This document shows positions 49,626 to 59,194 of a stretch of 64,000 bases of DNA, piece by piece. Both the position numbers and the translations under genes were made by a program. The DNA is from Peribacillus loiseleuriae (GTDB lineage Bacteria > Bacillota > Bacilli > Bacillales > DSM-1321): positions 3,400,059 to 3,464,058 of the forward strand of contig NZ_LFZW01000001.1 of assembly GCF_001183985.1 (NCBI RefSeq). Reading direction: 5' to 3'. Position 1 is the stretch's first letter, and every line of letters begins with the position of its first letter. The notes beneath the pieces are model-generated. The model had not been told where the DNA came from. It saw only the letters and a list, made by a program, of their open reading frames with translations, and did not search any database.

Positions 49626-50813
49626 CTAGTCTCCTTGAATAATTGGTTGCCCAATCGCAATGTTTTCGATAACCTGATAATGTATTGATAGTATAACTTT
49701 ACCATTTTCTATGCTTTCGTGCAAAATTTTTCCGCTAATAATCTCCGCATCTTCTGGAAGTTCTTTTTCTAAGCTCGCCTTTGCCATTTTTCTTGCTTCT
49801 TTCACGGCTTCATTCTTCGTATATTCCCTAATCAACTCTTCTTTACTTCTTAGCGTTTGCGCTTTATAGGAAATTGGCATTTTCCATTGCAAAAAATAGA
49901 AAGGCGCAGACGTTGTTTCTGTTACGTAGTCTGGATAATCCGGGTTCTTAAATCCCCAAACTGGAATAGAGAGACCACCGATGGCTATAGAGTGTCTAGT
50001 TGATTCATCACCATTAAACACAGAAAAATGTGTTTTTAGAGGAACTTCAACCGTTGCCTTATACCATGTTTCTCCCATAATCTTGCCAATTGCCGGTACC
50101 ATTTGCGGCTTATCTTCTTTGCCAATTAGACCAGATACGAGCAGCTGCCCTTTTGTGACGTAATCATTGATACTAACGATGGGCTTGCCTTTTTCAACAA
50201 GCATCTTCTTAATAATGGCTTTTTTCTTAGCGACAAGATGTTGTGGAGAATAGGTTTTCACTTCTTCCGGCGTCTCTTTTTCAACAACCTGGAAGTGATA
50301 GGTTGTACCTTTTAAATCTACACCTACCCATGTTAACACATCAATTTTATCTCCTAACTGCTTTTGGATCTCATCCACATCAAGCAACAAGAATTGAAGC
50401 TTGCCTTTTTTTATCCCCATCTTATCCAATTCTTTCCGAATCGCATGCTCAGTATCTGGGCTTGCTTCGTGGACTTCGATTCCCCAAACCATATTAGACA
50501 GCACGAAAATCGTAATCAAAAAGGCAAAAAAGCCGAAGACAAATCCGCTATTTTTGATTAACCTTTTAATGATGAATGGACCACCGCTTCCTTTTACAAA
50601 GGTAACTTTACACTCATTTTTTCGAACGGCTTTCCGCAGGTTCGAAATTTCCTTCACATCCATACAAAAGACAAGAATACCAGGAGCCGTTCTCCTGATA
50701 TCCCATACAGACACCCCTTGTCTAATCAGTTCATTTATTAACCGCTCCGTCCCTTTACCACTCGCCTTGACCTCCACAAACCCTGTGTACAAGTTTGTCC
50801 ATTGATTCTTCAT
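49626..50813 (-). CDS. yqfD: Sporulation protein YqfD
   Basis: 395 residues; family restricted to endospore formers and known as part of the sigma-E regulon in the mother cell. A cytoplasmic N-terminal domain (about 90 residues) is followed by one membrane helix (FGFFAFLITIFVLSNMVWG), then a large outer domain of POTRA/FtsQ-like start (EIRKELD..GIKKGKLQF) and a C-terminal VKLSIHY-like end. GGGAGGAGAATC precedes ATG. Strong sign that the host sporulates. Confidence 0.94.
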   Translation of the reverse strand: MKNQWTNLYTGFVEVKASGKGTERLINELIRQGVSVWDIRRTAPGILVFCMDVKEISNLRKAVRKNECKVTFVKGSGGPFIIKRLIKNSGFVFGFFAFLITIFVLSNMVWGIEVHEASPDTEHAIRKELDKMGIKKGKLQFLLLDVDEIQKQLGDKIDVLTWVGVDLKGTTYHFQVVEKETPEEVKTYSPQHLVAKKKAIIKKMLVEKGKPIVSINDYVTKGQLLVSGLIGKEDKPQMVPAIGKIMGETWYKATVEVPLKTHFSVFNGDESTRHSIAIGGLSIPVWGFKNPDYPDYVTETTSAPFYFLQWKMPISYKAQTLRSKEELIREYTKNEAVKEARKMAKASLEKELPEDAEIISGKILHESIENGKVILSIHYQVIENIAIGQPIIQGD

Positions 50814-50829
50814 GATTCTCCTCCCAAGC

Positions 50830-51114
50830 TTACTCGTTTATATAAGAAACCTGATCAATTTTGCCTTCTAACATGATTTCTTCGGGCAAAATCGTTTTGA
50901 TCACGAATGAACGTCCTTTAACGAGAAGCTGCCCATTTTTTAAAAGAAGCCGGACTTCTGTATCTGTAAAGTTCAATAACCCTCTATGATTTTCAATATA
51001 AATATGTAATTGACCAATCATCGTGATTCTTGGCAGGTCCATCATGACATCTTGCGGCAGATCCATAGTTTTAACAAGAAGCCTTCTAAATCGCTGCCCC
51101 CATTTTTGTGCCAT
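50830..51114 (-). CDS. yqfC: Sporulation protein YqfC (YabP-like)
   Basis: 94 residues of the YabP/YqfC family: LPRITMIGQLHIYIENHRG is its signature, followed by a beta-rich core ending LEGKIDQVSYI. In B. subtilis it belongs to the sigma-E regulon. The ribosome-binding site AAAGGGGG (51131-51124), 9 bp before ATG, is built into the 3' arm of the preceding terminator-like hairpin. Confidence 0.93.
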   Translation of the reverse strand: MAQKWGQRFRRLLVKTMDLPQDVMMDLPRITMIGQLHIYIENHRGLLNFTDTEVRLLLKNGQLLVKGRSFVIKTILPEEIMLEGKIDQVSYINE

Positions 51115-51162
51115 AAAAAAGAACCCCCTTTCATCTCAATGTATGAAATGAATGGGGGTTCT
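51115..51162 (-). terminator. Terminator with embedded sigma-E-like -10 and yqfC ribosome-binding site
   Basis: The 5' arm AGAACCCCCATTCATTTCAT (51162-51143) pairs imperfectly with ATGAAAGGGGGTTCT (51134-51120), followed by TTTTTT, then the yqfC ATG. It should end the nfeD-floA transcript. The loop region carries CATACATT (51145-51138), equal to the sigma-E -10 consensus CATACANT. I see no good sigma-E -35 (KMATATT) at 14-15 bp. An RNA started there would lack the 5' arm. Confidence 0.72.
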
Positions 51163-51190
51163 AGCACCATTATTTTACTCTCATTTATTC

Positions 51191-51703
51191 TTACAATCGA
51201 CGTCCCAAACGGGGTCTATTCTTGGCTCTTGGAGGACCAAGCACTTCAGCCATTATAATACCATCCATTACTTTCTGCTGAGTGATTTCAAAGTTGGTTT
51301 GATAAACTGGGCTGTTATGATCAGAAATCTCGTTCCTCACAGCTGAAACGCTTTTAGGTTGCATTTTACGCGTACGTTCAGATTCCTGCTTTTTCAGTTC
51401 TTGCTCCTTCGCCCATACTTCCGTTGCTGGTTTTGCTTCGTGTTCGGTTTCAAGAGCAGCCGGACGAGGAGCCTCCATTGATTTCTTTGCTTCTTCGTAA
51501 AATTGACGAATGGTTTTTGTACGCTCATACCTTGGATTTTGTTCACGCACTGGCTTCTGGTTAATAGGCGCAGTAGGTGTCCCGGTACGTTTGGGTTCAC
51601 TTTGTTTTTCCTTCTTCTTTTTAAACATACTGGACACAATCCCAATAATAATGGCGATTACCCAGATGTTGCCGAAGATTAAATCAAAGAGGGATTCCAT
51701 CAT
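51191..51703 (-). CDS. Hypothetical membrane-anchored protein downstream of floA
   Basis: 170 residues: one N-terminal membrane helix (about residues 6-25), a very basic patch KKKKEK, a long charged linker (Lys/Glu/Pro-rich, residues 35-130), and a conserved-looking C-terminus (VMDGIIMAEVLGPPRAKNRP). It is the third gene of nfeD-floA, 20 bp after floA, where B. subtilis has the much shorter yqfB. I cannot assign a function; a scaffold partner of FloA is a guess from position. Confidence 0.75.
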   Translation of the reverse strand: MMESLFDLIFGNIWVIAIIIGIVSSMFKKKKEKQSEPKRTGTPTAPINQKPVREQNPRYERTKTIRQFYEEAKKSMEAPRPAALETEHEAKPATEVWAKEQELKKQESERTRKMQPKSVSAVRNEISDHNSPVYQTNFEITQQKVMDGIIMAEVLGPPRAKNRPRLGRRL

Positions 51704-51723
51704 AAGCCTCCCTTCCTAATACC

Positions 51724-52719
51724 TTACTTGGTATCGTCATGATCCTTAGGACCTTTTGACATTTTGCCAATGGAACCACGCATTCCCGTGTCCGCTTCGA
51801 TGTTTCGGATGTTCATGTAATCCATGACACCAAGATTGCCTGATTTTAACGCATCAGCCATCGCTAGCGGAACTTCAGCCTCAGCTTCAACAACCTTCGC
51901 TCTCATTTCCTGTACGCGAGCAACCATTTCTTGCTCTTCGGCGACAGCCATCGCACGACGTTCTTCTGCTTTTGCTTGCGCGATTTTCTTATCTGCTTCC
52001 GCTTGATCCGTTTGCAAAATCGCACCAATGTTTTTCCCAATATCTACATCCATAATATCAATCGAGAGAATTTCAAACGCAGTGCCAGCATCTAAGCCTT
52101 TTGATAAAACGGTACGAGAAATCAAATCAGGATTTTCAAGTACATCTGTATGGCTTTTTGAGCTACCAATTGTCGCGACAATCCCTTCACCAACACGGGC
52201 GATGATTGTTTCTTCACCAGCCCCCCCGACAAGGCGTTCAATATTGGCACGCACTGTGATTCTTGCTTTTGCTTTTACTTCAATCCCGTTCATTGCCACA
52301 CCTGCAATATAAGGAGTTTCAATAACCTTTGGATTAACGCTCATTTGAACCGCTTCTAATACATCACGGCCGGCTAGGTCAATCGCCGCACCTCTTTCAA
52401 AAGGAAGAGCGATGTTCGCTCGTTCAGCAGCGATTAACGCATTCACGACACGGTCCACATTCCCTCCAGCCAAGTAATGACTTTCCAATTGGTTAGTTCC
52501 TACACCTATTCCAGCTTTATGTGCTTTAATAAGCGGATTTACAACTCGGCTTGGAATCACTCGACGTAATCTCATCCCAATTAGTGTAAATATGCTGACT
52601 CTTACGCCAGCGGCTAATGCTGAAATCCAAAGTGTAACGGGTACAAATGTAAAAAATACAGACAGTACGATAATAATCGCTATCGCAGCCAAAATAATAA
52701 AAATAGTATTTGCGTCCAA
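51724..52719 (-). CDS. floA: Flotillin-like protein FloA
   Basis: 331-residue membrane microdomain scaffold. An N-terminal hydrophobic hairpin (about residues 6-28) is followed by a long family core, including [20 protein letters not shown] and LIAAERANI, and a coiled coil of Ala/Glu repeats ([20 protein letters not shown]). TTG 52719 is preferred: AAAGG lies 9 bp before it and it gives a start (DANTIFI) and length like B. subtilis FloA. ATG 52728 abuts the ribosome-binding site. Confidence 0.95.
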   Translation of the reverse strand: MDANTIFIILAAIAIIIVLSVFFTFVPVTLWISALAAGVRVSIFTLIGMRLRRVIPSRVVNPLIKAHKAGIGVGTNQLESHYLAGGNVDRVVNALIAAERANIALPFERGAAIDLAGRDVLEAVQMSVNPKVIETPYIAGVAMNGIEVKAKARITVRANIERLVGGAGEETIIARVGEGIVATIGSSKSHTDVLENPDLISRTVLSKGLDAGTAFEILSIDIMDVDIGKNIGAILQTDQAEADKKIAQAKAEERRAMAVAEEQEMVARVQEMRAKVVEAEAEVPLAMADALKSGNLGVMDYMNIRNIEADTGMRGSIGKMSKGPKDHDDTK

Positions 52720-52753
52720 ATCATTCATCCTTTCAAAATAAAAATAAAATCAT

Positions 52754-54070
52754 CTAGATTTCACGAACGACAATTCGTGATCCTTCTGCCTTCACAACTT
52801 TAACCTTAGAGTTTTTCAAAATAAAGCTTCCTTCTGAAACAACATCCAAACGTTCCCCATTAATTTCAGCCGTCCCTGAAGGTCTTAAATCAACAATCGT
52901 GATTCCTTCTAGGCCAACCAACTCAATCCTACTTACATTTGATACATATCCTTGTTCCGAGCTTGTTGAGTCTTTTAATACAATTTTCCTAAAAAATTTC
53001 ATCTCTTTTCCAAACACCTTTACAAGTAGAATAAACACAAGTATAGATACCGCTATTGCAACCAGTAGCGAAATTCCTAATTGGATGGGATTGTCAGAAG
53101 CCAAAAACAAGCTGACGATAATCGCAGCCATACCAAGAGCACCGACAACCCCACCTGGTACAAACAATTCGAGGATACATAATAAAATACCAGCAATAAA
53201 TAAAACTAAAATTTCATACCCCGCAAGTCCCGCTACAAAATGCCCGTAAAAGTAGAGCAATAAGGCAATGAGCCCAGTAGCACCCGGGATTCCGAAGCCT
53301 GGGGTAAATAGCTCCATCACAATTCCCACTCCAGCAATGATTAACAGCACCGGAATAACAAATGGATTTGTCAGAAAGCGGGCGATTTTTTCGGCGATAC
53401 TTTCATCAATCGACCGGATATCAGCATCTTCTACACCAAGTATGCTGTATAACTCACTTTTTGTACGCACCGTCCCTTCACTATAGCCGGCTTTTCTTGC
53501 TTGCTCAGCTGTGAACGTTAGTAATTTACCTTTTCCCGCATCATACTCAGGCAGATTAATATCTGCGTCAGCCATCGCTTGGGCATAGATAGGATCTCGC
53601 CCATTTTGTTCGGCCGCTGTTTTCATTGCGGCACTCCAAGCTGATTGAGCCTTGAGACCTGCTGCATTTCCTGCTGAATCGATAACAGCCGCTGATCCCA
53701 TCGTTGCATTCGGAGCCATGTATATTTTATCTGTATTGAGCGAAATATACGCGCCTGCCGAAAGTGCTCGATTATTCACATAGGCAACTGTCTCCACTGA
53801 CGTATTTTGCATGCGTTTTGCAATCTTTGTCGCAGAATTAACTACTCCCCCTGGTGTATCTACTTCAAAAATGACGACTTCGGCCCCGTTTTCCTCAGCT
53901 GTTGTCAATGCACGGTTAATAAATGCATACAATCCATCTTCCACTGTATCTTCAATTGGAACGAGATAAACAATTCCCCCCTTAGCTTTTGCTTGATTAG
54001 GCTGAACGATCAACAAGCTTGTCACTAATAATAGTAAGAAACCGATTATTACGGAACGCCAAATTCTCAA
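52754..54070 (-). CDS. nfeD: NfeD-type membrane serine protease
   Basis: 438 residues, the long NfeD form (YqeZ). A signal/anchor helix leads into a ClpP-like protease domain with FEVDTPGG and the nucleophile Ser in NNRALSAGAYIS. About five membrane helices follow, then a C-terminal OB fold (GLEGITIVDLRPSGTAEI). The pairing with floA is conserved, and the two are thought to act together in microdomains. TTG start with AAAGGAGGCATCTCCT before it. Confidence 0.94.
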   Translation of the reverse strand: MRIWRSVIIGFLLLLVTSLLIVQPNQAKAKGGIVYLVPIEDTVEDGLYAFINRALTTAEENGAEVVIFEVDTPGGVVNSATKIAKRMQNTSVETVAYVNNRALSAGAYISLNTDKIYMAPNATMGSAAVIDSAGNAAGLKAQSAWSAAMKTAAEQNGRDPIYAQAMADADINLPEYDAGKGKLLTFTAEQARKAGYSEGTVRTKSELYSILGVEDADIRSIDESIAEKIARFLTNPFVIPVLLIIAGVGIVMELFTPGFGIPGATGLIALLLYFYGHFVAGLAGYEILVLFIAGILLCILELFVPGGVVGALGMAAIIVSLFLASDNPIQLGISLLVAIAVSILVFILLVKVFGKEMKFFRKIVLKDSTSSEQGYVSNVSRIELVGLEGITIVDLRPSGTAEINGERLDVVSEGSFILKNSKVKVVKAEGSRIVVREI

Positions 54071-54275
54071 AGGAGATGCCTCCTTTCCTTATTTTTTGCT
54101 TCCCCTCTTTATTACGTATGTGTTGACCAAAGGTTTCAGAATCTTTACAGCTATTTTGAGTATCGCCTATGTAGCTAAAATCATCAAGGATAATCCCTTA
54201 CAAACGTATGTAAATATTCATAAAGTATTTGCATGAGGAGAAAGCAAAAAATCTTCTATTTACATACGCACAAAC

Positions 54276-54306
54276 AAAAAGCCATAGACATAATGCCTAT
54301 GGCTTT
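54276..54306 (-). terminator. Terminator after yqeY
   Basis: AAAGCCATAG and CTATGGCTTTTT pair around an 8-base loop, with a T-run on the yqeY strand. Confidence 0.87.
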
Positions 54307-54318
54307 GGGTGTGTGAGT

Positions 54319-54762
54319 TTAAGATAGATGTTGTTGCACTAACTTATTTACAAGAGAACCATCTGCTTTGCCTTTTACTTTAGGCATTAGTGCTCCCATT
54401 ACTCGACCCATATCTGTTTTAGATGATGCTTTGACTTCTTCAATTGTATTTTTTACAATTTCTGAAATCTCTTCTTCTGAAAGTTGCTCCGGCATATATG
54501 CCTCAACGTAATCTATTTCGGTACGGACTTTATCCACGAGATCGATACGACCTGCATTTTCAAACTCTTGGAGGGAGTCTTTGCGTTGTTTTAATTCGCG
54601 AGAGAGCACTGTCAATTCTTCATCATCTGTTAATTCTTGACGCTTTTTCAATTCTTCGTTTTGAAGAGAAGATTTAAGCATTCGAATAACAGACAGTTTG
54701 TCCTTTTCTTTGTTCTTCATCGCTTGTTTCATATCATTATTTAAACGCTCGAGAAGACTCAT
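54319..54762 (-). CDS. yqeY: GatB/YqeY domain protein
   Basis: 147 residues, the tRNA-binding GatB/YqeY helical domain standing alone; exact role unknown. Begins [20 protein letters not shown], with the conserved middle [13 protein letters not shown] and the end [28 protein letters not shown] precedes ATG. Follows rpsU by 15 bp. Confidence 0.94.
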   Translation of the reverse strand: MSLLERLNNDMKQAMKNKEKDKLSVIRMLKSSLQNEELKKRQELTDDEELTVLSRELKQRKDSLQEFENAGRIDLVDKVRTEIDYVEAYMPEQLSEEEISEIVKNTIEEVKASSKTDMGRVMGALMPKVKGKADGSLVNKLVQQHLS

Positions 54763-54776
54763 CTTTCCACCCTCTC

Positions 54777-54950
54777 TTAGAATTTACGTTTTCTTGCAGC
54801 TTCAGACTTTTTCTTACGTTTTACACTTGGCTTTTCATAAAATTCACGCTTCCTAGCTTCCTGAAGCGATCCTGCTTTAGATACAGTACGTTTGAAACGA
54901 CGAAGAGCATCTTCAAGCGATTCGTTTTTACGAACGACGGTTTTAGACAT
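54777..54950 (-). CDS. rpsU: 30S ribosomal protein S21
   Basis: 57 residues, very basic; starts [20 protein letters not shown] and ends [10 protein letters not shown]. Binds near the platform of the small subunit. ATG 54950 has GGAGGGAGGGAAAGAG before it. Transcribed with yqeY from the promoter at 55018-55046. Confidence 0.97.
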   Translation of the reverse strand: MSKTVVRKNESLEDALRRFKRTVSKAGSLQEARKREFYEKPSVKRKKKSEAARKRKF

Positions 54951-55017
54951 CTCTTTCCCTCCCTCCGAAAACAACACACAAACTCAAGTTGTCAACATGT
55001 TATACATGTACTAAACC

Positions 55018-55046
55018 ATTATAATATATGCCTTTAATCAGGTCAA
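55018..55046 (-). promoter_or_regulatory. Promoter of rpsU-yqeY
   Basis: -35 TTGACC (55046-55041), 17-bp spacer, -10 TATAAT (55023-55018) on the minus strand, about 70 bp before rpsU. Confidence 0.85.
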
Positions 55047-55182
55047 CTGGTTAATTAAAACTAATTGTCGTTTACTGCGATATATCTAAAGTTTTTTTGT
55101 GAAAAATTATTTTTTATACATATTGTTCCAAGCGGTCATGTCCCACACAACTAGTCCATACACTTTAGCAGAGGTGAGCTAC

Positions 55183-56112
55183 TTGAGGGATTTAGCCCTG
55201 TTTGTATTGTTTATTGTCATTTTTCTTACTGGAATGTTTGTACTGCGAATCGGCTTATTTAATTTGTCTGGAAAAAAATTAAAAACGCTGCTTGGAAAAA
55301 TAACAAATCGCCCTTGGAAAGGCTTCTTAGCAGGCGTATTGTTTACAGGTATCCTCCAGAGTAGTTCAGCCGTCATGGTCATGACGGTCGGACTCGTTTC
55401 GTCAGGAAGCATTGCCTTCCGTCAAACTATCGGCATTATTCTTGGCACAAATATTGGTTCAACATTTACTGCAGAGTTTATGACCTTCTCACTTAACTCT
55501 TATATTATCCCTGGCGTTATTAGCGGGGCTGTATTGTGGCTACTTCCATCAACGCTCACGAGAAGCCTTGGGACTGCTTTGATTGGGATTAGCTCAATCT
55601 TCGCAGCGATGAGCGGGTTTAAATTTCTTTCCTCTTCATTAGCCAACTATCCATTTACAAAGCATTTGCTAGCAGAAATGGATCGTCATCTTTTCATTGC
55701 TATTTTAACAGGTGTGATCATCACAGCTATCATTCACTCCAGCTCAGCTACCATCGGCATTACAATGAGTTTTTTGGCAGGGGGAGATATGGCTTTAGTA
55801 ACTGCGATCGCAATAATGCTCGGATCAAATGTCGGGACATGCATTACCGGTTGGATGGCAAGCATCGGCTCTGGAAAAGAAGCATCACTTACGGCGTATG
55901 CGCATATTTGGTTGAATTTTCTAGGAGTTTTGCTATTTATACCCTTGATTCATTATCTAGGAACATTCGCACAAGCGTTAACTTCTTCAAAGGACATGCA
56001 GCTTGCCCATGCAAGCGTCTTATTTAATGTCATCACATCACTCGCTGTATTGCCATTCTCTAAGCAATTTGCAAGCATCGTATCGAGAATTCATACTAGA
56101 AAAAAAACATAA
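55183..56112 (+). CDS. yqeW: Na/Pi cotransporter family protein YqeW
   Basis: 309 residues, NptA/PhoU-less Na+/phosphate symporter type with about eight helices. Two inverted repeats each hold the QSSSA motif: TGILQSSSAVMVMTVGLV and TAIIHSSSATIGITMSFL, each followed by a GTNIGST or GSNVGTC motif. TTG 55183 is chosen, with AGAGGTGAGC before it; the longer frame to 55099 lacks a ribosome-binding site, and B. subtilis YqeW has a similar length. Substrate by family; probably phosphate. Confidence 0.9.
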   Translation: MRDLALFVLFIVIFLTGMFVLRIGLFNLSGKKLKTLLGKITNRPWKGFLAGVLFTGILQSSSAVMVMTVGLVSSGSIAFRQTIGIILGTNIGSTFTAEFMTFSLNSYIIPGVISGAVLWLLPSTLTRSLGTALIGISSIFAAMSGFKFLSSSLANYPFTKHLLAEMDRHLFIAILTGVIITAIIHSSSATIGITMSFLAGGDMALVTAIAIMLGSNVGTCITGWMASIGSGKEASLTAYAHIWLNFLGVLLFIPLIHYLGTFAQALTSSKDMQLAHASVLFNVITSLAVLPFSKQFASIVSRIHTRKKT

Positions 56113-56160
56113 AAGCTTTGCTTCAAAAACCATGGGAGGTTTTGAAACAAAGCCTTTTTT
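56111..56160. terminator. Bidirectional terminator yqeW/deoC
   Basis: GCTTTG.TTCAAAACC pairs with GGTTTTGAA.CAAAGC, and T/A runs on both sides fit convergent genes. Confidence 0.87.
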
Positions 56161-56164
56161 CGAA

Positions 56165-56836
56165 TTAATAATCTGAATCAGCCGTTAAACCATTCACAAT
56201 CGAAATCCCTGCACTTGCACCAATTCTAGTTGCTCCTGCTTCGATTACTTTCACTGCATCTTCTGTATTACGGACACCACCTGAAGCTTTAACACCGATC
56301 GTTGGACCTACTGTTTTTCTCATAAGGGCAATATCTTCAGGAGTCGCTCCACCTGTTGAGAAGCCAGTTGACGTTTTCACGTAATCAGCACCTGCTTTTA
56401 CAGCAAGCTCACATGCACGGATTTTTTCTTCCTCTGTCAATAAAGACGTTTCGATAATGACTTTGGATAATGCTTTCCCTTTTGAACTTTCGACAACGGC
56501 ACGGATATCTCGTTCTACTAATTCATCGTCTTGATCTTTTAATGCGCCGATATTGATGACCATATCGACTTCGTTTGCACCATTTTCAATAGCATTCTTC
56601 GTTTCAAATGCTTTCGTCTCAGGAGTATTTGCTCCTAACGGGAAGCCTATCACTGTACAAACGACTACATCAGAGCCTGCAAGCAATTCGCTCGCATAAG
56701 CAACCCAAGTAGGGTTAACGCACACTGAAGCGAAGTGATGCTCTCTTGCTTCCTCGCATAATTGTTTAATTTGTGCCTTTGTTGCATCTGCTTTTAATAA
56801 CGTATGATCAATTAAGTTTGCTACATTTTGTGTCAT
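56165..56836 (-). CDS. deoC: Deoxyribose-phosphate aldolase
   Basis: 223 residues; splits deoxyribose-5-P to acetaldehyde and glyceraldehyde-3-P in nucleoside salvage. Starts [14 protein letters not shown]. The Schiff-base lysine lies in [15 protein letters not shown], the second Lys in [26 protein letters not shown] precedes ATG. It complements Cdd, also encoded here, in nucleoside use. Confidence 0.97.
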   Translation of the reverse strand: MTQNVANLIDHTLLKADATKAQIKQLCEEAREHHFASVCVNPTWVAYASELLAGSDVVVCTVIGFPLGANTPETKAFETKNAIENGANEVDMVINIGALKDQDDELVERDIRAVVESSKGKALSKVIIETSLLTEEEKIRACELAVKAGADYVKTSTGFSTGGATPEDIALMRKTVGPTIGVKASGGVRNTEDAVKVIEAGATRIGASAGISIVNGLTADSDY

Positions 56837-56940
56837 ATATAAAATCTCCCTTCTGAACTAAGTGTATTAGTTGTACGTACCTCTTCATCATATCATGTTT
56901 AGTCAAAATTGACGAGCGATAAACTTACACGCTCGAAATA

Positions 56941-57037
56941 AAGAAGGGTCTGACCCCACAACAACTAAATCCAGTATAAGATAAGTGTATGACACATTAC
57001 ATACCTGATTTAGAGTGCGGGGTCTGACCCTTTTTTT
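56941..57037. repeat. GGGTCAGACC inverted-repeat element, copy R5
   Basis: AAGAAGGGTCTGACCCCACA at one end and TGCGGGGTCTGACCCTTTTT at the other, about 97 bp in all. It ends 30 bp from the mtaB stop codon. Confidence 0.87.
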
Positions 57038-57067
57038 ACACGATGAGCTAACTATTTGTTCACTTAA

Positions 57068-58420
57068 TCACCCTAAAATTTCAGCTGTTGCTTTAGAGTC
57101 TGTCACAACTGTCACAAACTGTCCTTCATTATAAGGATAACCTGATTTTGTAATTTTCACTTTCACAATTTCGCCAACCATTTCTTCGGTAGCTTGGAAG
57201 ACGACTTTTAAATAGTTATCTGTATAGCCTACATATAAGCTGCTTTTTGGATCCTCTTTGTAAAGATCTTCTGGAATAACTTCTAGCACTTCACCTTCAA
57301 AAAGAGAAGCATATTCTTTTGAAAGTTGCTCAGAAAGCGAGATTAAGCGGTGTACACGCTCATTTTTCACTTCTTCATCGACTTGATCTGTCATTCTCGC
57401 AGCCGGAGTGCCTGTACGTTTAGAATATGGGAAAACGTGCAATTCAGAGAATTTATGGTCTTTAATAAAATTATACGTTTCCATAAACTCTTCTTCCGTT
57501 TCACCCGGGAATCCGACAATTACATCGGAAGTAACCGCAAGACCTGGTAACGCTTGACGTAGTTTCTCTAAACGATCTGCATAAAAGGCCATCGAATATT
57601 TTCTTCTCATTCGTTTAAGGACTGTATCAGAACCAGATTGAATCGGGATGTGTAAATGACGTACGACTTTTTCGGAATTCGCCAACACTTCAATAACTTC
57701 ATCCGTAATTTGACTTGCCTCAATTGAAGAAATTCTGATTCGTTTTAGTCCAACGATTTGCGTTTCTAAATCACGAAGCAATCTCGCTAAATTATAATCT
57801 TTCATATCTTCCCCATAGCCACCTGTATGGATACCAGTCAAAACAATTTCTTTATATCCGGCATCTACAAGTTGCTGTGCTTGATTAAGCACTTCTTTCG
57901 GATCACGGGAACGCATTAAGCCACGAGCCCAAGGAATGATACAAAATGTACAGAAATTATTACAGCCTTCTTGAATCTTCAAGGAAGCTCGCGTGCGATC
58001 TGTAAAAGCAGGTACATCCAGTTCTTCGTATACGCGTGATTTCATAATGTTCCCAACGCCGTTAATCGGCTGACGTTCTTGTTTGTATTGCTCGATATAC
58101 CCAAGCATCTTCGTCCGGTCTTGGGTACCAACTACAATATCAACACCGGGAATGGCCATAATTTCAGCTGGTGACGTTTGTGCATAACAGCCTGTTACAG
58201 CTATAACAGCATCCGGGTTCTTCCGAATCGCTCGACGAATTACTTGGCGACTTTTTTTATCTCCAGTGTTTGTTACTGTACATGTATTGATTACATATAC
58301 ATCCGCGTTCGTTTCATATTCAACACGTTCGTAGCCATCATTTTTAAATAATTGCCAAATGGCTTCCGTTTCATAATGGTTTACTTTACATCCTAATGTA
58401 TGAAAAGCGACAGTTGCCAT
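57068..58420 (-). CDS. mtaB: tRNA (N6-threonylcarbamoyladenosine(37)) methylthiotransferase MtaB
   Basis: 450-residue radical SAM enzyme (YqeV) making ms2t6A37. The N-terminal UPF0004 domain has cluster cysteines in TLGCKVNHYE, VINTCTVTN and AVTGCYAQ. The radical SAM motif is CNNFCTFC. The C-terminal TRAM domain reads LKVVFQATEEMVGEIVKVK. ATG 58420 is chosen, with GAGGTGA before it; GTG 58429 is also open. It overlaps or abuts rsmE. Confidence 0.95.
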   Translation of the reverse strand: MATVAFHTLGCKVNHYETEAIWQLFKNDGYERVEYETNADVYVINTCTVTNTGDKKSRQVIRRAIRKNPDAVIAVTGCYAQTSPAEIMAIPGVDIVVGTQDRTKMLGYIEQYKQERQPINGVGNIMKSRVYEELDVPAFTDRTRASLKIQEGCNNFCTFCIIPWARGLMRSRDPKEVLNQAQQLVDAGYKEIVLTGIHTGGYGEDMKDYNLARLLRDLETQIVGLKRIRISSIEASQITDEVIEVLANSEKVVRHLHIPIQSGSDTVLKRMRRKYSMAFYADRLEKLRQALPGLAVTSDVIVGFPGETEEEFMETYNFIKDHKFSELHVFPYSKRTGTPAARMTDQVDEEVKNERVHRLISLSEQLSKEYASLFEGEVLEVIPEDLYKEDPKSSLYVGYTDNYLKVVFQATEEMVGEIVKVKITKSGYPYNEGQFVTVVTDSKATAEILG

Positions 58421-58425
58421 CTTCT

Positions 58426-59181
58426 TCACCTCAATAATTCTAATTGATAGGAAACAGCAGCCAATGCGTAAAGTGGTGCTGTTTCAGTTCGTAATATTCT
58501 CGGTCCAAGACCACAGAGGGTAAATCCCGCTTCAGTTAATTGAGTGACTTCCCCTTCAGATAAGCCACCTTCTGGTCCAAATACAAAAAGCATGGATTGC
58601 CCAGCTTTTATGTTTTGTAAAGCAGAAACAAGAGCGCCCTTCTCTCCTTGTTTTGCTGCCTCTTCAAATGCGACCATTTTCACATCATACCCATTGGCGT
58701 ACTTTATGAGACCTCCTAAGTTCAGAGGTTCTGTTACAATAGGGCGGACTGTACGATGTGACTGCTCAGCCGCTTCTTTAGCAATTTTCTGCAGGCGTTC
58801 GATTTTTTTCCCCGCCTTTTTGTCGTCCCATTTTACCACCGAACGAGCCGCAATGAAAGGGATAAACTCATGCGCTCCCAGCTCCGTTCCTTTTTGCACG
58901 ATTACCTCTAATTTATCCCCTTTAGGCAGACCGCTCGCAATTGCAAGTTTAATCGGTAGTTCTTTATCTTCCTTAAGCCACTTTACAACAGTAGCTACAA
59001 CAGTTTCACTTGTCACGTCTACAATCTCAGCCAATCCCGCTTGTCCATCCGGTTTAACACAAATCAACTGATCACCAACATTCATCCTCATTACCCTTGT
59101 AATATGATGAAAATCTGCTCCTGTGATTTGTATGGTTTCTTCATCTACAAACGCATCTCGTTCTAAGAAATATCGTTGCAA
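58426..59181 (-). CDS. rsmE: 16S rRNA (uracil(1498)-N3)-methyltransferase RsmE
   Basis: About 251 residues, SPOUT fold with trefoil knot. Start QRYFLERDAFV; signature segments are LPIKLAIASGLPKGDKLE, QKGTELGAHEFIPF, FVFGPEGGLSE and GPRILRTETAPLYAL (the knot). TTG 59181 gives the family start and has AGGTG 5 bp before it; the frame opens at 59199. It lies 4-6 bp before mtaB. Confidence 0.94.
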   Translation of the reverse strand: MQRYFLERDAFVDEETIQITGADFHHITRVMRMNVGDQLICVKPDGQAGLAEIVDVTSETVVATVVKWLKEDKELPIKLAIASGLPKGDKLEVIVQKGTELGAHEFIPFIAARSVVKWDDKKAGKKIERLQKIAKEAAEQSHRTVRPIVTEPLNLGGLIKYANGYDVKMVAFEEAAKQGEKGALVSALQNIKAGQSMLFVFGPEGGLSEGEVTQLTEAGFTLCGLGPRILRTETAPLYALAAVSYQLELLR

Positions 59182-59194
59182 ACAAACACCTACT

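Noticed and set aside
58544..59071. 175-codon plus-strand frame opposite rsmE
   Set aside because: Antisense of an intact rsmE; Ser/Pro-rich shadow composition.
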